Positions 16,218 to 25,666 of a stretch of 64,000 nt of DNA are shown here, piece after piece (position 1 is the stretch's first letter; the number at the start of each line of letters is the position of its first letter). Made by a program: the position numbers and the translations under genes. The notes below the pieces were generated by a model. The model was not told the origin of the DNA and ran no database searches. It worked only from the letters and a program-made list of their open reading frames with translations. This DNA comes from Paenibacillus sp. JQZ6Y-1 (lineage in GTDB: Bacteria; Bacillota; Bacilli; Paenibacillales; Paenibacillaceae), in assembly GCF_040719145.1 (NCBI RefSeq), contig NZ_JBFDUZ010000003.1, positions 248,001-312,000 on the forward strand, in the 5' to 3' direction.

Positions 16218-18761
16218 ATGTCTGACGCCAGCAACAAGAATGATCAGCCGCTCAATCGCACGCTGCTAACCGACGGAAATTACGTTACCAAGGAACCGAT
16301 TGACCTAACCAATTGCGATAAAGAACCGATTCACATACCGGGCCGCATCCAGCCGCACGGTATCCTGCTTGCCGTTACGAAGGATAGCGAGCATCAGATT
16401 GTTCAGTGTAGTGCCAATACGAAGGATTTGTTGGGTCGCACGCCAGACGAGTTGATTGGTCAACCGCTGGAAGCGATCATCGGTGAGGAGCAGCTATTTG
16501 CCCTGCTGCGTGGCGATCTGCGTGCAGAAGCCACATCCGATCTGCAATATATAGAAATAGAGGTGGAAGTCGGCGATGCAATGGTCGACTTCTATGTGGT
16601 TTTACATGAAAGTGAAGGGCTCATCATTATTGAAATGGAATACCCTGCCGAGGATGAAGCGATCAGCAGTAATGAATTCCAATGGATTCAAAGCTTTTTC
16701 GGCAGAATCAAGCAGACCAGCAATCGTGTCGAAGCCAGTCAAGCGGCAGCGGAGCAGATTCAAGAGATGCTTGGCTATGATCGCGTCATGATCTATGAAT
16801 TCGACAGTCAATGGAACGGCAAAGTCATCGCTGAGTCCAAAAATGAAGGGCTGGAGCCGTTTCTTGGTCATCATTATCCCGCTTCCGACATTCCGAAGCA
16901 GGCGCGTGCGCTGTACCTGCGCAACTGGCTGCGACTGATTGTCGATGTGAATTATGAGCCTGTGGAAATTGTTCCAACAACTCAGCCGCTGACTGGCAAG
17001 CCGCTCAATCTCAGCCTGTCAGTACTACGCAGTGTATCCCCGCTGCATATTGAATACTTGCACAATATGGGTGTCGGTGCGACGATGACCATTTCGCTGA
17101 TTCATGACAATCAGCTATGGGGTCTAATCACCTGCCATCATTATTCGGCTAAATATATTTCGCATCGCAAGCGCAATCTGTGCAATTTCCTCGGTTCGTT
17201 CTTCTCCAGTGAGCTGTATCAGCGGCAACAGCTGGACGATTATGAATCCGAGTTACAGCTGCGTAAAACGGCGCTGCGCATTGCTGGCTTTTTTACCGGC
17301 AATTCAAGCTCGGTTCGTGTATCAGAGCAGCTGCATGACGAGGAAAATACATTGCTGGCACTGATGAGCGCTTCCGGCGCGGCGATCAGTTATCAGGATA
17401 AGCTGCTCACATTTGGGAATACACCGACTCCACAGCAGATTCGGGAGCTTGCTGGTTGGATGGGCGGGCGTTCGCGCGAATATATCTATGCGACTTCGCG
17501 CTTGAGTCTGGAATATGAGCCTGCCAAAGCATACAAAGCCAAAGCGTCTGGTGCGCTGTATCTGGCTATTTCGCCGGGACAGCAAAATTACATCATCTGG
17601 TTCCGTCCTGAGGTACTACAAATTGTAGATTGGGCGGGTGATCCTGCCAAAGCGGTCATTCAGGAGAACGATGGTATTCGTCTGTCTCCTCGTAAATCGT
17701 TTGAAAAATGGCGGCAGGTTGTGCAATCGACCTCATTCCCGTGGCAACCCAAAGAGCTGAATATTTTACCAGAGCTAAAAGCGATTGTTCATCGACAAAC
17801 GGAAAATCAGCTACGACAGGTAGAAGAACAGGCATTACAGGATGCCCGTACCCTGCGTCGGAATGAGCAGCGCTACTTACAGCTGATGGAAATGTCACCC
17901 GTCGCTTTCTTCACCCTGACGGAACGGCGAATCATTTACTCCAATCATGAAGCAGCCGCCATACTTGGTCTGGACAACAGTGAGGATTTGCTCGGTCTGG
18001 ATTTCCTACAATTTGTACAGGATGAATCCAAGGATGAGATGATTCAGTATTTGGAGCAGCTGGAACAGAATCTGATCCATATGATCACCAACAATAGCTT
18101 TTTCCAAAACCGGAACGGCGATTCGTTGAAGCTGGAATTGACGCTCGCTTCAATTAGCTATGGTGGTAAGCCGTCTGTCATGATCATTGCGCGAGAATCG
18201 ACTCCAGACACCGGTCTCGAAGAGGCGTACAATGTCATGAGTGATCAGCTACAAAGCTATATGACCACCGATCCGCTGACGGATATGCCTAACCGCGTAT
18301 CATTTGAGAAAAAGCTGATGGAGGACTGGTATACTGCCATTCAGCAGGAGGAGCTGATGTCACTGCTGCTCGTCGATATTGACGATTTGCGTGAATATAA
18401 TGCGATCCACGGTCTCAACGGCGGCGATCTGTGCGTACAATGGGTCGCGGACGTACTGAATGTAATCGCAGGTCGCGCCGAAGCGGATATTGCTCGGTTT
18501 AGCGGCGGTACCTTTATGATCAATCTGCGCGGCAGCAGTAAGGATGATGTGGTACAGCTTGCTGAAGATACTCGCAGCAGTGTACTTGCCCTACAAATCC
18601 CTGCCAATATGGCGGAAACCGGCGACTTTATTACGGTCAGTGTCGGTGGAGTTATGATGCAGCCAGATCCACTCATTCACCCAACAGACCTCATTTTGCG
18701 TGCGGAAGAAGCATTGATGCAGGCGAAGAATTTAGGCAAAAATCAGGTTGCCTTTTTGTAA
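16218..18761 (+). CDS. bphP: Bacteriophytochrome with PAS and degenerate GGDEF output
   Basis: An 847-residue photoreceptor. The PAS domain (about 20-140) carries the biliverdin-linking Cys33 directly before the conserved EPIHIPGRIQPHG segment. The GAF domain (about 160-335) has PASDIP at 221-226 and CHH at 306-308. The PHY domain (about 345-520) has the tongue motif PRKSF at 491-495. A second PAS (about 552-665) connects to a GGDEF-type domain (about 685-845). In place of GGDEF the output domain reads SGGTF (762-766) and the substrate loop is also altered (HGLNGGD), so diguanylate cyclase activity is unlikely. There is no histidine kinase module. It is cotranscribed with bphO, which supports biliverdin as chromophore. 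Red/far-red sensing is expected; the output target is unknown. Confidence 0.93.
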   Translation: MSDASNKNDQPLNRTLLTDGNYVTKEPIDLTNCDKEPIHIPGRIQPHGILLAVTKDSEHQIVQCSANTKDLLGRTPDELIGQPLEAIIGEEQLFALLRGDLRAEATSDLQYIEIEVEVGDAMVDFYVVLHESEGLIIIEMEYPAEDEAISSNEFQWIQSFFGRIKQTSNRVEASQAAAEQIQEMLGYDRVMIYEFDSQWNGKVIAESKNEGLEPFLGHHYPASDIPKQARALYLRNWLRLIVDVNYEPVEIVPTTQPLTGKPLNLSLSVLRSVSPLHIEYLHNMGVGATMTISLIHDNQLWGLITCHHYSAKYISHRKRNLCNFLGSFFSSELYQRQQLDDYESELQLRKTALRIAGFFTGNSSSVRVSEQLHDEENTLLALMSASGAAISYQDKLLTFGNTPTPQQIRELAGWMGGRSREYIYATSRLSLEYEPAKAYKAKASGALYLAISPGQQNYIIWFRPEVLQIVDWAGDPAKAVIQENDGIRLSPRKSFEKWRQVVQSTSFPWQPKELNILPELKAIVHRQTENQLRQVEEQALQDARTLRRNEQRYLQLMEMSPVAFFTLTERRIIYSNHEAAAILGLDNSEDLLGLDFLQFVQDESKDEMIQYLEQLEQNLIHMITNNSFFQNRNGDSLKLELTLASISYGGKPSVMIIARESTPDTGLEEAYNVMSDQLQSYMTTDPLTDMPNRVSFEKKLMEDWYTAIQQEELMSLLLVDIDDLREYNAIHGLNGGDLCVQWVADVLNVIAGRAEADIARFSGGTFMINLRGSSKDDVVQLAEDTRSSVLALQIPANMAETGDFITVSVGGVMMQPDPLIHPTDLILRAEEALMQAKNLGKNQVAFL

Positions 18762-18811
18762 GGAAATGAGAGTAGATCCGTCATAGATCGAAAGGAATAG
18801 GAAGAATACAA

Positions 18812-18885
18812 GAAAACAGCCCGCATCGCCGGAGCCATCGCAACGAGATTGTACAGATGGTAAAGGTGGATGACGGGCTGTTTTC
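18812..18885 (+). terminator. Long-loop hairpin after phytochrome operon
   Basis: GAAAACAGCCCG pairs with CGGGCTGTTTTC across about 50 nt. The following T-run is short, so this is a moderate terminator candidate. The rest of the 18762-19263 gap shows no credible gene. Confidence 0.5.
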
Positions 18886-19263
18886 GGTTGATGGATCAAA
18901 AAGGCAATGAGTCGGCGGTGCAGAAGGAGAATACAGATATTTATCAAAAAAATATAGCGGCGTTGGAAGCATCTGACGTTGCGCTTTGTAAAACTTTGTT
19001 AGACGCATTTCCAACATCATCCCTTTCCTCATCAAGTGAATATTATGACGTATCCATTATGTAGGTGCAGATATAAAGGAACGAATCAGAGCTTTTTATG
19101 GCACATGACACTTCAACAGATTGCTGTATAATAAGCTAGGCTACCGTTAAACAACCTACATATCGCTGCCAAATCTCACGGTATCCGACGCCATACGGTT
19201 AGGAGACATTATGTGGTGATGCGGTATAGCAACACGACTATTTTATTCCTCAAGGAGGGTTAT

Positions 19264-20268
19264 ATGTCCCAGCAACCACCAAAAGAATCTCTGCTACAAC
19301 TGATCAAAAAAGGAAATACCTCATCCGCGGTTGCCATGATCGGCAATGCAGTTATTGCCATCTGCAAAGGCGTTGCGTTTGCCTTTAGTGGCAGCGGCGC
19401 AATATTCGCGTCAGCGATGCACTCATTAGCAGACGCGGTCAATCAGGGCTTTGTCTTTGTTGGCAGTGTCTTGTCCGAAAAGAAGCCAACCCCCCGCTTT
19501 CCCAACGGCTTCGGACGGGTTATTAATATTTTCTGCATGATTGCGGTCATTGTCGTCACGATTATGGCGTACGAAACGATCCACGAAGGTATTCATCTGC
19601 TTCAACATCCCGCAGCGAGCGGTAGTGGTGTATGGCTGAACATTGTTGTGCTGATCATTAATATTCTGGTGGATGGACTTATTCTGATCAAAGCAATGAA
19701 GGAGATTATTCACGAGTCGCGCGCACCGGAAGCGCACGGCTTTGGTATTGTAAGCAGTGCGTTCCGCAATGTCGGACGCGCAGCACCTCCGACACGTCTT
19801 GTCTTTTACGAGGATATTGTGGCGGTACTAGGCGCAACACTGGCGCTCATATCAGTCATTGTCATTGCATTGACCAACTTTGCACTGTTAGACGGTATCG
19901 TCACGCTGATGATTGGCTGTCTGATGATCGCTGTTGCCTTCCGAGTCGGTTATGACAATATGATTGGCTTAATCGGTGTCTCTGCGCCAAAGGATGTAGA
20001 GGATAAAGTGACACAGACGATCTTTGCCGATGAACAGGTCGCGGATATTCAAATGCTGCGTATCGTCCAAGAAGGTCGGTATTATCATGTAGATGGTGTG
20101 ATTGAGCTGAAGCAGGGCTTAACACTAGCAGATGCGGATGATATCAAATTGCGCGTACAGCAAGCGCTGCTCACCAATCCTGATATTGCTGACGCAGCGC
20201 TCAGCATCATCGAGGATGATCGGGTTCAAACATGGAAAGACAGTGATGCCGATCTGGATCGCGTATAA
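19264..20268 (+). CDS. Cation diffusion facilitator (zinc/metal efflux) family transporter
   Basis: A 334-residue protein with about six membrane helices followed by a cytoplasmic C-terminal ferredoxin-like domain (about 255-325). The helix 2 metal-site motif SAMHSLADAVNQ gives His53 and Asp57; the helix 5 counterpart reads FYEDIVAVLGA, with acidic residues where many family members have HxxxD. The segment RFPNGFGRVIN matches the conserved PxGxGR loop. It should export a divalent metal in exchange for protons. AAGGAGGG precedes ATG 19264. Metal specificity is unclear because helix 5 lacks the usual histidine. Confidence 0.87.
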   Translation: MSQQPPKESLLQLIKKGNTSSAVAMIGNAVIAICKGVAFAFSGSGAIFASAMHSLADAVNQGFVFVGSVLSEKKPTPRFPNGFGRVINIFCMIAVIVVTIMAYETIHEGIHLLQHPAASGSGVWLNIVVLIINILVDGLILIKAMKEIIHESRAPEAHGFGIVSSAFRNVGRAAPPTRLVFYEDIVAVLGATLALISVIVIALTNFALLDGIVTLMIGCLMIAVAFRVGYDNMIGLIGVSAPKDVEDKVTQTIFADEQVADIQMLRIVQEGRYYHVDGVIELKQGLTLADADDIKLRVQQALLTNPDIADAALSIIEDDRVQTWKDSDADLDRV

Positions 20269-20291
20269 TCGCTTGGATGTCCGTTTGATTT

Positions 20292-20347
20292 TGCAATACA
20301 ATAAGCCTGTGCAGATTTCTTCTTCTGCACAGGCTTATTGTATTGCA
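20292..20347. terminator. 24-bp perfect inverted repeat
   Basis: Arms 20292-20315 and 20324-20347 are exact reverse complements around an 8-nt loop, which is exceptionally long for a terminator. There is no T-run on either side, so it may act by structure alone between two converging genes. Confidence 0.6.
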
Positions 20348-20379
20348 GGTACACATTTAGCTAGGAAAAGAGGACATCC

Positions 20380-21027
20380 TCAAGCGCGATAATACGTGCC
20401 GACTACTTTCAGTTCTGCCGATTTGACGATGCGAAACGGGTAAATATATCCGTGCCGGATTTTTCTTTTCCCTTTCCCCCAGATGTCGGTACCGCTAGTA
20501 AATCGATATGCCTGATCAATAAATTTGGAGCAATAGTTGCTGGCGACATCATCCATCCCCGTCTGTAAACGATACGCCTTGACCTGTTGGTAATGCTGCT
20601 CTGCCCACTCTGCTGCCTGCACACCTACGCCTTCACGACGCGCACGGAAGACGACAAAGCGATCGCCAATATAAAAGCGTTTGACATACCATTCCACCGT
20701 ATCCGAGAATACGGGACCAAATGGATGCACATGATATACACGCCCATCTGTACCGAGAATGCCCATATGCCCAGCATAATACGTCGATTCCGAACTAGGC
20801 GTATACAGAATATCGCCCGGTTCCAGTGGAATCTCACGGATTCGTGAGACGGGTAGATCACTCTCCTGACGACGCGCTGCTGCACGCTTGCGCGGAGCCT
20901 CCACCAATGCGCGGTGAAACACACCACCTACTGCCAAATACACCTCTGCCCATTTGATGCTATGATCCTGATCGCGATCCAGCCATTTGCTAATAAATGA
21001 CCGAATACGTTGTATTCGTTTCCCCAT
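20380..21027 (-). CDS. YiiX/NlpC-P60-like cysteine hydrolase
   Basis: A 215-residue protein of the permuted papain-like (YiiX/YaeF) group. GDILYTP begins the barrel, the likely catalytic His is in YAGHMGIL and the likely catalytic Cys is in SNYCSKFIDQAY near residue 168. No signal peptide is seen; the N-terminus is strongly basic, so it may bind envelope or nucleic acid surfaces. ATG 21027 follows GAGGTGC. These enzymes cut amide or ester bonds in wall or lipid substrates, but the substrate here cannot be read. It diverges from the dipeptidase gene. Confidence 0.8.
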   Translation of the reverse strand: MGKRIQRIRSFISKWLDRDQDHSIKWAEVYLAVGGVFHRALVEAPRKRAAARRQESDLPVSRIREIPLEPGDILYTPSSESTYYAGHMGILGTDGRVYHVHPFGPVFSDTVEWYVKRFYIGDRFVVFRARREGVGVQAAEWAEQHYQQVKAYRLQTGMDDVASNYCSKFIDQAYRFTSGTDIWGKGKRKIRHGYIYPFRIVKSAELKVVGTYYRA

Positions 21028-21180
21028 GCTGCACCTCTACTCTTATCCAAACTTACTCTGCATTCTATTACCCATTATTCGCATGTCGCCTGTACTTTAT
21101 CCTAGGGCTGGGCTATGCTGGATAGTAATCTTATTTTGATACATAGACAGTATCCAAATCAATCTTGGAAGGAGCAGGAA

Positions 21181-22110
21181 ATGATGTATATTATGGATCT
21201 ACATTGCGATGCGTTATATAAGCTGGCGGAAGCGCAGGGCAAGCTTAGCTACAGCGATGCGCCAGAGCTGGAAACGAATGCCGCTCGGCTACAGGAGGGA
21301 CAGGTGCGCATGCAGGGCTTTGCTATTTTCGTAGACCCCGCCCTACCTGATCCGCTGCGGTTCCAAAATTGTCTGGATCAGGTGCACTACTTTTACGAGG
21401 AAGTGCTGGATAAGCATCCGCAGATGGTACATATTACACAATGGCAGCAGATTGCCCAGTTGCAGCCCGGACAGATCGGTGCATTGCTGACACTAGAAGG
21501 CGTCGATCCCATCGGCAATGATCTGAAAAAGATGAACATTCTGTATCGACTTGGTGTGCGTTCGGTGGGATTGACATGGAACTTTGCCAATCTAGCGGCA
21601 GACGGAGCGTTAGAGGAGCGCGGAGCAGGTCTAACAGCGTTTGGACATGAGCTGGTGCAATTCTATAACAAGCATCAGATATTGACGGATGTTAGCCATC
21701 TATGTGAGCGCTCGTTCTGGGATGTGTTGGAGGTGGCGGATTATCCGTTTGCTTCACACTCCAATGCACGTGCCATTTTGGATCATCCACGCAATCTGAC
21801 AGATGAGCAGGCAACAGCGATGTTTAAACGGAATGCGATGATTCATGTGGTGTATTGTCCGTATTTTATCAAAGAAGGCGAGCAGGTCACTGTGACAGAT
21901 CTGCTGCGGCATATCGATCACTTCTGCTCCTTGGGCGGTGTAAAGCATATTGGGCTAGGGTCAGACTTTGATGGAATTAGCGAGCATGTACAGGGTCTGG
22001 AACATGCGGGCAAATCGCAACATGTGATCAATGAGCTGCTCAAGCATTACAGCGAGGAGCAAGTACGCGGGTTTGCGCATGAGAATTTTATTCAGCATTT
22101 GCCTAAGTGA
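21181..22110 (+). CDS. Membrane (renal) dipeptidase family, M19
   Basis: A 309-residue cytoplasmic metal-dependent amidohydrolase. The metal-site motifs are the opening DLHCD (HxD), EGVD near residue 105 for the bridging glutamate, and SHS near residue 198 for later His ligands; LGSDFDG near the C-terminus is a family landmark. Members cleave dipeptides, including those with D-residues. ATG-ATG at 21181 follows GGAAGGAGC; the frame is open 22 codons further upstream without a ribosome binding site. There is no signal sequence, as usual in Bacillales. Confidence 0.9.
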   Translation: MMYIMDLHCDALYKLAEAQGKLSYSDAPELETNAARLQEGQVRMQGFAIFVDPALPDPLRFQNCLDQVHYFYEEVLDKHPQMVHITQWQQIAQLQPGQIGALLTLEGVDPIGNDLKKMNILYRLGVRSVGLTWNFANLAADGALEERGAGLTAFGHELVQFYNKHQILTDVSHLCERSFWDVLEVADYPFASHSNARAILDHPRNLTDEQATAMFKRNAMIHVVYCPYFIKEGEQVTVTDLLRHIDHFCSLGGVKHIGLGSDFDGISEHVQGLEHAGKSQHVINELLKHYSEEQVRGFAHENFIQHLPK

Positions 22111-22139
22111 ACATTTGCCTAAGTCAAAGGAAGAGGGTA

Positions 22140-22478
22140 TCAGTCTGATTGATCATCTGAATGTTCCCAATGCTTGAACTGTCCGCCTCTATGTATTACA
22201 TCTTCATTGGGAAACAATTGCGTCCATTGCCCGACGCCACGATCGGTGTAGGTATAGATTCGATTAGGCTCGTCACGAAAAACGACATACATGGGAAACG
22301 TAGGGAGCTTGCTGATTTTGGTGTCGATACTATAAATATCGGCTGCGGTATAATGCTGGTCATGGATAAGATAATTCATCAGGTCTTGCTTTAGATGCTT
22401 GATTTTGATAGTTATACTTATCACGATTAGGGTTGCGATGCCTGTTAGCAGGAGTAGTGTCCACCAGCGCTTTTTCAT
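22140..22478 (-). CDS. DUF3139-type small membrane-anchored protein
   Basis: A 112-residue protein with one N-terminal membrane anchor (about 6-26) and an extracytoplasmic domain. The end of that domain (PMYVVFRDEPNRIYTYTD) has the VxFxDEPxxxYxY pattern I associate with the DUF3139 family. GAGGAGGAGAAGG precedes ATG 22478. Role unknown. It converges on the dipeptidase gene with only 29 bases between stops. Confidence 0.75.
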   Translation of the reverse strand: MKKRWWTLLLLTGIATLIVISITIKIKHLKQDLMNYLIHDQHYTAADIYSIDTKISKLPTFPMYVVFRDEPNRIYTYTDRGVGQWTQLFPNEDVIHRGGQFKHWEHSDDQSD

Positions 22479-22586
22479 CCTTCTCCTCCTCTATATGATC
22501 ACGGATCACTATTGCTGGAATTGCATTCCATGTCTATTTTGCAAATGGCATGTCTAGCATCAAACAGCATACATTTCATTATGTAC

Positions 22587-22626
22587 ACCTCAACCGGACT
22601 ACAGATTGACGCAGCCCGGTTGAGGT
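22587..22626. terminator. Hairpin between ABC exporter and DUF3139 gene
   Basis: ACCTCAACCGG pairs with CCGGTTGAGGT, 11 bp. It is downstream of the ABC gene on the minus strand, but the T-run is poor. Confidence 0.45.
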
Positions 22627-22692
22627 AGTTGGTGTTGCATTTTATTTTTTAGGTTGAACTATCTCATACTACTGTGTAGCAAATACCTGCTA

Positions 22693-24408
22693 TTACGCAC
22701 CAAATTGAGCAGCATGCAGACGGGCATATGCGCCGCCAGCTTGGATCAGCTCATCGTGTGCGCCTTGCTCGGCGATGCCTTCTTTGGTCACAACGATGAT
22801 ACGGTCAGCGTTTTTGATTGTTGCCAGACGGTGAGCGATAATCAGCGTTGTGCGACCGACGGACAGCTCGTTCAGCGATTGCTGGATTGCTGCTTCCGTT
22901 TCGGTATCCAACGCCGATGTAGCTTCGTCCAAAATGAGGATCGGCGGATTTTTCAGGAACATGCGGGCGATCGACAGACGCTGCTTTTGTCCACCAGACA
23001 GTTTCACACCGCGCTCTCCGATGATTGTATCCATGCCTTCTGGATACGATTGGATCAATGTCTCCAATTGAGCACGACGCGCTGCCTGCCAAATCTCCTC
23101 ATCGGTCGCATCCAGCTTGCCGTAGGCGATATTGTCGCGGATGGTACCATCGAACAGGAACACATCCTGTTGTACGATACCAATCTGGGTACGTAGCGAT
23201 GAAATGGTCATCTGTTGGATATTGAGACCATCAATCGAAATTTCGCCTTCACGAATATCGTAGAAGCGCGGTAGCAAACTGCATAGCGTCGTTTTCCCAG
23301 CGCCGGATGGACCGACCAGTGCTACCGTTTCGCCTTCGCGAATATCCAGATTAATATTGGTCAAAATATCATCCTTGCCCTCGTAACCGAAGCTCACACC
23401 ACGATAGCTAATCTGTCCGCGCAGTGGCGGCGCAGGCTGAGCACCCGGCAGATCGTGAATCTCGGTATCGGTTTGCAGCAATTCCTCGTAACGACGGAAC
23501 CCTGCGATTCCTTTCGGATACGTCTCAATTACCGAGTTCAGTTGCTTGATCGGTGTCAGGAACACATTGGATAGTAGGACGAAGGCAACAAAGTCACCGT
23601 ATGTCATGCCGCGCTCCAATACGAACCATGTCCCACACACCAACACAAACAACGATACAAATTTCATCAAAATATAACTGATCGACGAGTTCCATGCCAT
23701 AATACGGTACGCAATCAGCTTCGTGCGACGGAAGCTACCATTGTCTACAGCAAATTGAGCGATCTCATGATCTTCGTTAGCAAATGCCTGTACCACACGC
23801 ATACCGCTCACGTTATTCTCGACGCGCGCATTGAAGTTAGCAATATCGCCAAACATTTTGCTGAAGGCGCGCGACATTTTACGACCGAAAAAGATCGACA
23901 GATAGATCATAAGCGGAATGACGATAAAGGTCAGAATCGCCAGCTCCAGATTCAGACTCGCCATCAACGCAAATGCCCCGATCAGCGTCATCACCGCGAT
24001 GAACAGATCCTCTGGTCCGTGGTGGGCAATCTCCCCAATATCCATCAGATCGCTAGTCATACGCGATACGAGATGCCCTGTCTTTGCATTATCGAAAAAG
24101 CGGAACGGCAATCGCTGAATGTGATCAAACAGCTTTTTCCGCATATCCGTCTCGATGTTAATTCCAAGCTTGTGACCCCAGTATGTAACAATGTATTGCA
24201 AAATTGAACTCACGAGGAAGATGCCGAGCAATCCAGCACACGCCCACAAAATAACCTGCCAATTGCCACTCGGCAGCAAATCATCAATGACCCGCTGTAC
24301 AGCAATCGGAAAAGCCAGCTCCAACAGCCCTGCGATGACTGCACAGCCAAAGTCGATCATAAACAAACCACGATACGGTTTGTAATAAGCGAAAAAACGA
24401 CGCAGCAT
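22693..24408 (-). CDS. ABC exporter, fused permease and ATPase (MsbA-like)
   Basis: A 571-residue half-transporter that should work as a homodimer. Six membrane helices (about 1-310) are followed by an ATPase domain with Walker A GPSGAGKTT, Q-loop, signature LSGGQKQRLS, Walker B ILILDEAT and H-loop IAHRLAT, all intact. ATG 24408 was chosen for the GGGAGGGG site 6 bases upstream and the family-typical opening MLRRFFAYYKPYRGLF. It resembles Bacillus YwjA-type lipid/drug exporters from memory; the substrate is not determinable. It is followed by a small membrane protein gene on the same strand further upstream, probably separately transcribed. Confidence 0.92.
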   Translation of the reverse strand: MLRRFFAYYKPYRGLFMIDFGCAVIAGLLELAFPIAVQRVIDDLLPSGNWQVILWACAGLLGIFLVSSILQYIVTYWGHKLGINIETDMRKKLFDHIQRLPFRFFDNAKTGHLVSRMTSDLMDIGEIAHHGPEDLFIAVMTLIGAFALMASLNLELAILTFIVIPLMIYLSIFFGRKMSRAFSKMFGDIANFNARVENNVSGMRVVQAFANEDHEIAQFAVDNGSFRRTKLIAYRIMAWNSSISYILMKFVSLFVLVCGTWFVLERGMTYGDFVAFVLLSNVFLTPIKQLNSVIETYPKGIAGFRRYEELLQTDTEIHDLPGAQPAPPLRGQISYRGVSFGYEGKDDILTNINLDIREGETVALVGPSGAGKTTLCSLLPRFYDIREGEISIDGLNIQQMTISSLRTQIGIVQQDVFLFDGTIRDNIAYGKLDATDEEIWQAARRAQLETLIQSYPEGMDTIIGERGVKLSGGQKQRLSIARMFLKNPPILILDEATSALDTETEAAIQQSLNELSVGRTTLIIAHRLATIKNADRIIVVTKEGIAEQGAHDELIQAGGAYARLHAAQFGA

Positions 24409-24563
24409 ATAACCCCTCCCTTTTCTGGCATTTACCAGGAACATCATAACACAGCACAGCGCCGTACGAACGACAACAAATGCCGTACATACAGCGCTGG
24501 GCTGCACTGAACATCAATTATAGCACTACCATCCACAATTGAGAACAGTTATCAATTACTTTT

Positions 24564-24797
24564 TTACATAAATGCGCGGATAAAATAGAGTACAGGTACC
24601 GCTACGACATAAAACATGGCGAATTGCAGCCTTTGTGAGCGCGGCATCGTTAATAATCCAATCACAATCCCCGCCGTCAATAGTACCATCCCGATCAGTA
24701 CTGCTGCCCGTGTCTGAAATAAAATGTATACCACCATTGCAGCCAGTACGAGCAGCCAGCTTGCCCATTTATACATCGTGTTGTTCATGATCGTCAT
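24564..24797 (-). CDS. Small two- to three-helix membrane protein
   Basis: A 77-residue hydrophobic protein with segments at about 10-27, 32-48 and 56-74 and short basic loops (MPRSQR). ATG 24797 is preferred because GATGAGGTG lies 6 bases upstream; a GTG three codons earlier is also in frame. It is 155 bases upstream of the ABC exporter on the same strand, so a functional link is possible. Family not recognised. Confidence 0.68.
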   Translation of the reverse strand: MTIMNNTMYKWASWLLVLAAMVVYILFQTRAAVLIGMVLLTAGIVIGLLTMPRSQRLQFAMFYVVAVPVLYFIRAFM

Positions 24798-25072
24798 CTT
24801 CCGCACCTCATCTCGATAGAATGATTCCCTCTGCTGAGTGGCTACCTTCGCTTATCCGGCTATAGGAACGGAATCGTCAAGCAGGTGACGTCGTTGTTTG
24901 TAAAATAAGATCAGCGCTATGTTAAGCCAGTCAGTATAGTATGTATTTCAACCAATTCAGGCAGCTTCTATCAAAAAATGTACATATTCGATATATTTTT
25001 TTGTAGTGAATTGAACTTTTTAAAGAAATCGAGCCAATATCAGGTATAAAGCACGATCGGAGGTGAACAGAA

Positions 25073-25666
25073 ATGGAACAACAGCATTTACAAACATGCC
25101 TGACACGAATGAAGCAAGGCGATAAAGAAGCGTTTCGCCAGTGGTACAACGAATACGGAGCGTACATATATCGAACGATTCGATTGTTGGTGAATCGACC
25201 GGAGGATGCGGCAGATGTGGCAAGTGAGGTCTATATGGCGGTATTCCGTTCTCTGCATCAATACGATATGAACAAGCCTTTTATCAAATGGTTAAATGGA
25301 ATCATCGTGGCGCAGTCGTCCAATTGGAAGCGCCGTTTGTGGCGAAGATTCCGATTGAATCAACGGCATCAGGAGCAGCATAGCCTAGTACCCCATCAAT
25401 CTCCAAGCGCTGAGGACACATCCGAGCAACGCGAACGATACGATGAATTATTACGCCTTGTTGAACAATTGCCGTTCAAAGCACGCAGTGTTATTATCTT
25501 GCGCTATTATCATGAATACTCGTTTCAAGAAATTGCCGATACCTTGGGTATTCCACTCGGCACTGCCAAATCTAGACACCATCATGCGCTGGAGCGTTTA
25601 CGCCAACAGCATCAACAAGGGGAACAGCTATCCTTTTACAGTGAACAGAAAGGAGAATCCTTATGA
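25073..25666 (+). CDS. ECF-type RNA polymerase sigma factor
   Basis: A 197-residue sigma-70 group IV protein. Region 2 spans about 15-80 (AFRQWYNEYGAYIYRTIR, then EDAADVASEVYMAVF) and region 4 about 123-180 (LPFKARSVIILRYYHEYSFQEIADTLGIPLGTAKSR), with a basic linker between. There is no N-terminal extension. CGGAGGTG precedes ATG 25073. Its stop overlaps the ATG of the next gene by four bases (25663-25666), the usual coupling with a cognate membrane anti-sigma factor. The signal it answers is unknown. Confidence 0.9.
   Translation: MEQQHLQTCLTRMKQGDKEAFRQWYNEYGAYIYRTIRLLVNRPEDAADVASEVYMAVFRSLHQYDMNKPFIKWLNGIIVAQSSNWKRRLWRRFRLNQRHQEQHSLVPHQSPSAEDTSEQRERYDELLRLVEQLPFKARSVIILRYYHEYSFQEIADTLGIPLGTAKSRHHHALERLRQQHQQGEQLSFYSEQKGESL

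Noticed and set aside
18870..19064. 64-residue frame after the phytochrome gene
   Set aside because: It starts inside the hairpin that ends the operon and shows no recognisable protein features.
25005..25055. Autoregulatory ECF promoter before the sigma gene
   Set aside because: A GAAC-like -35 is present, but no matching CGTC/CGTA -10 occurs at 16-17 bases.
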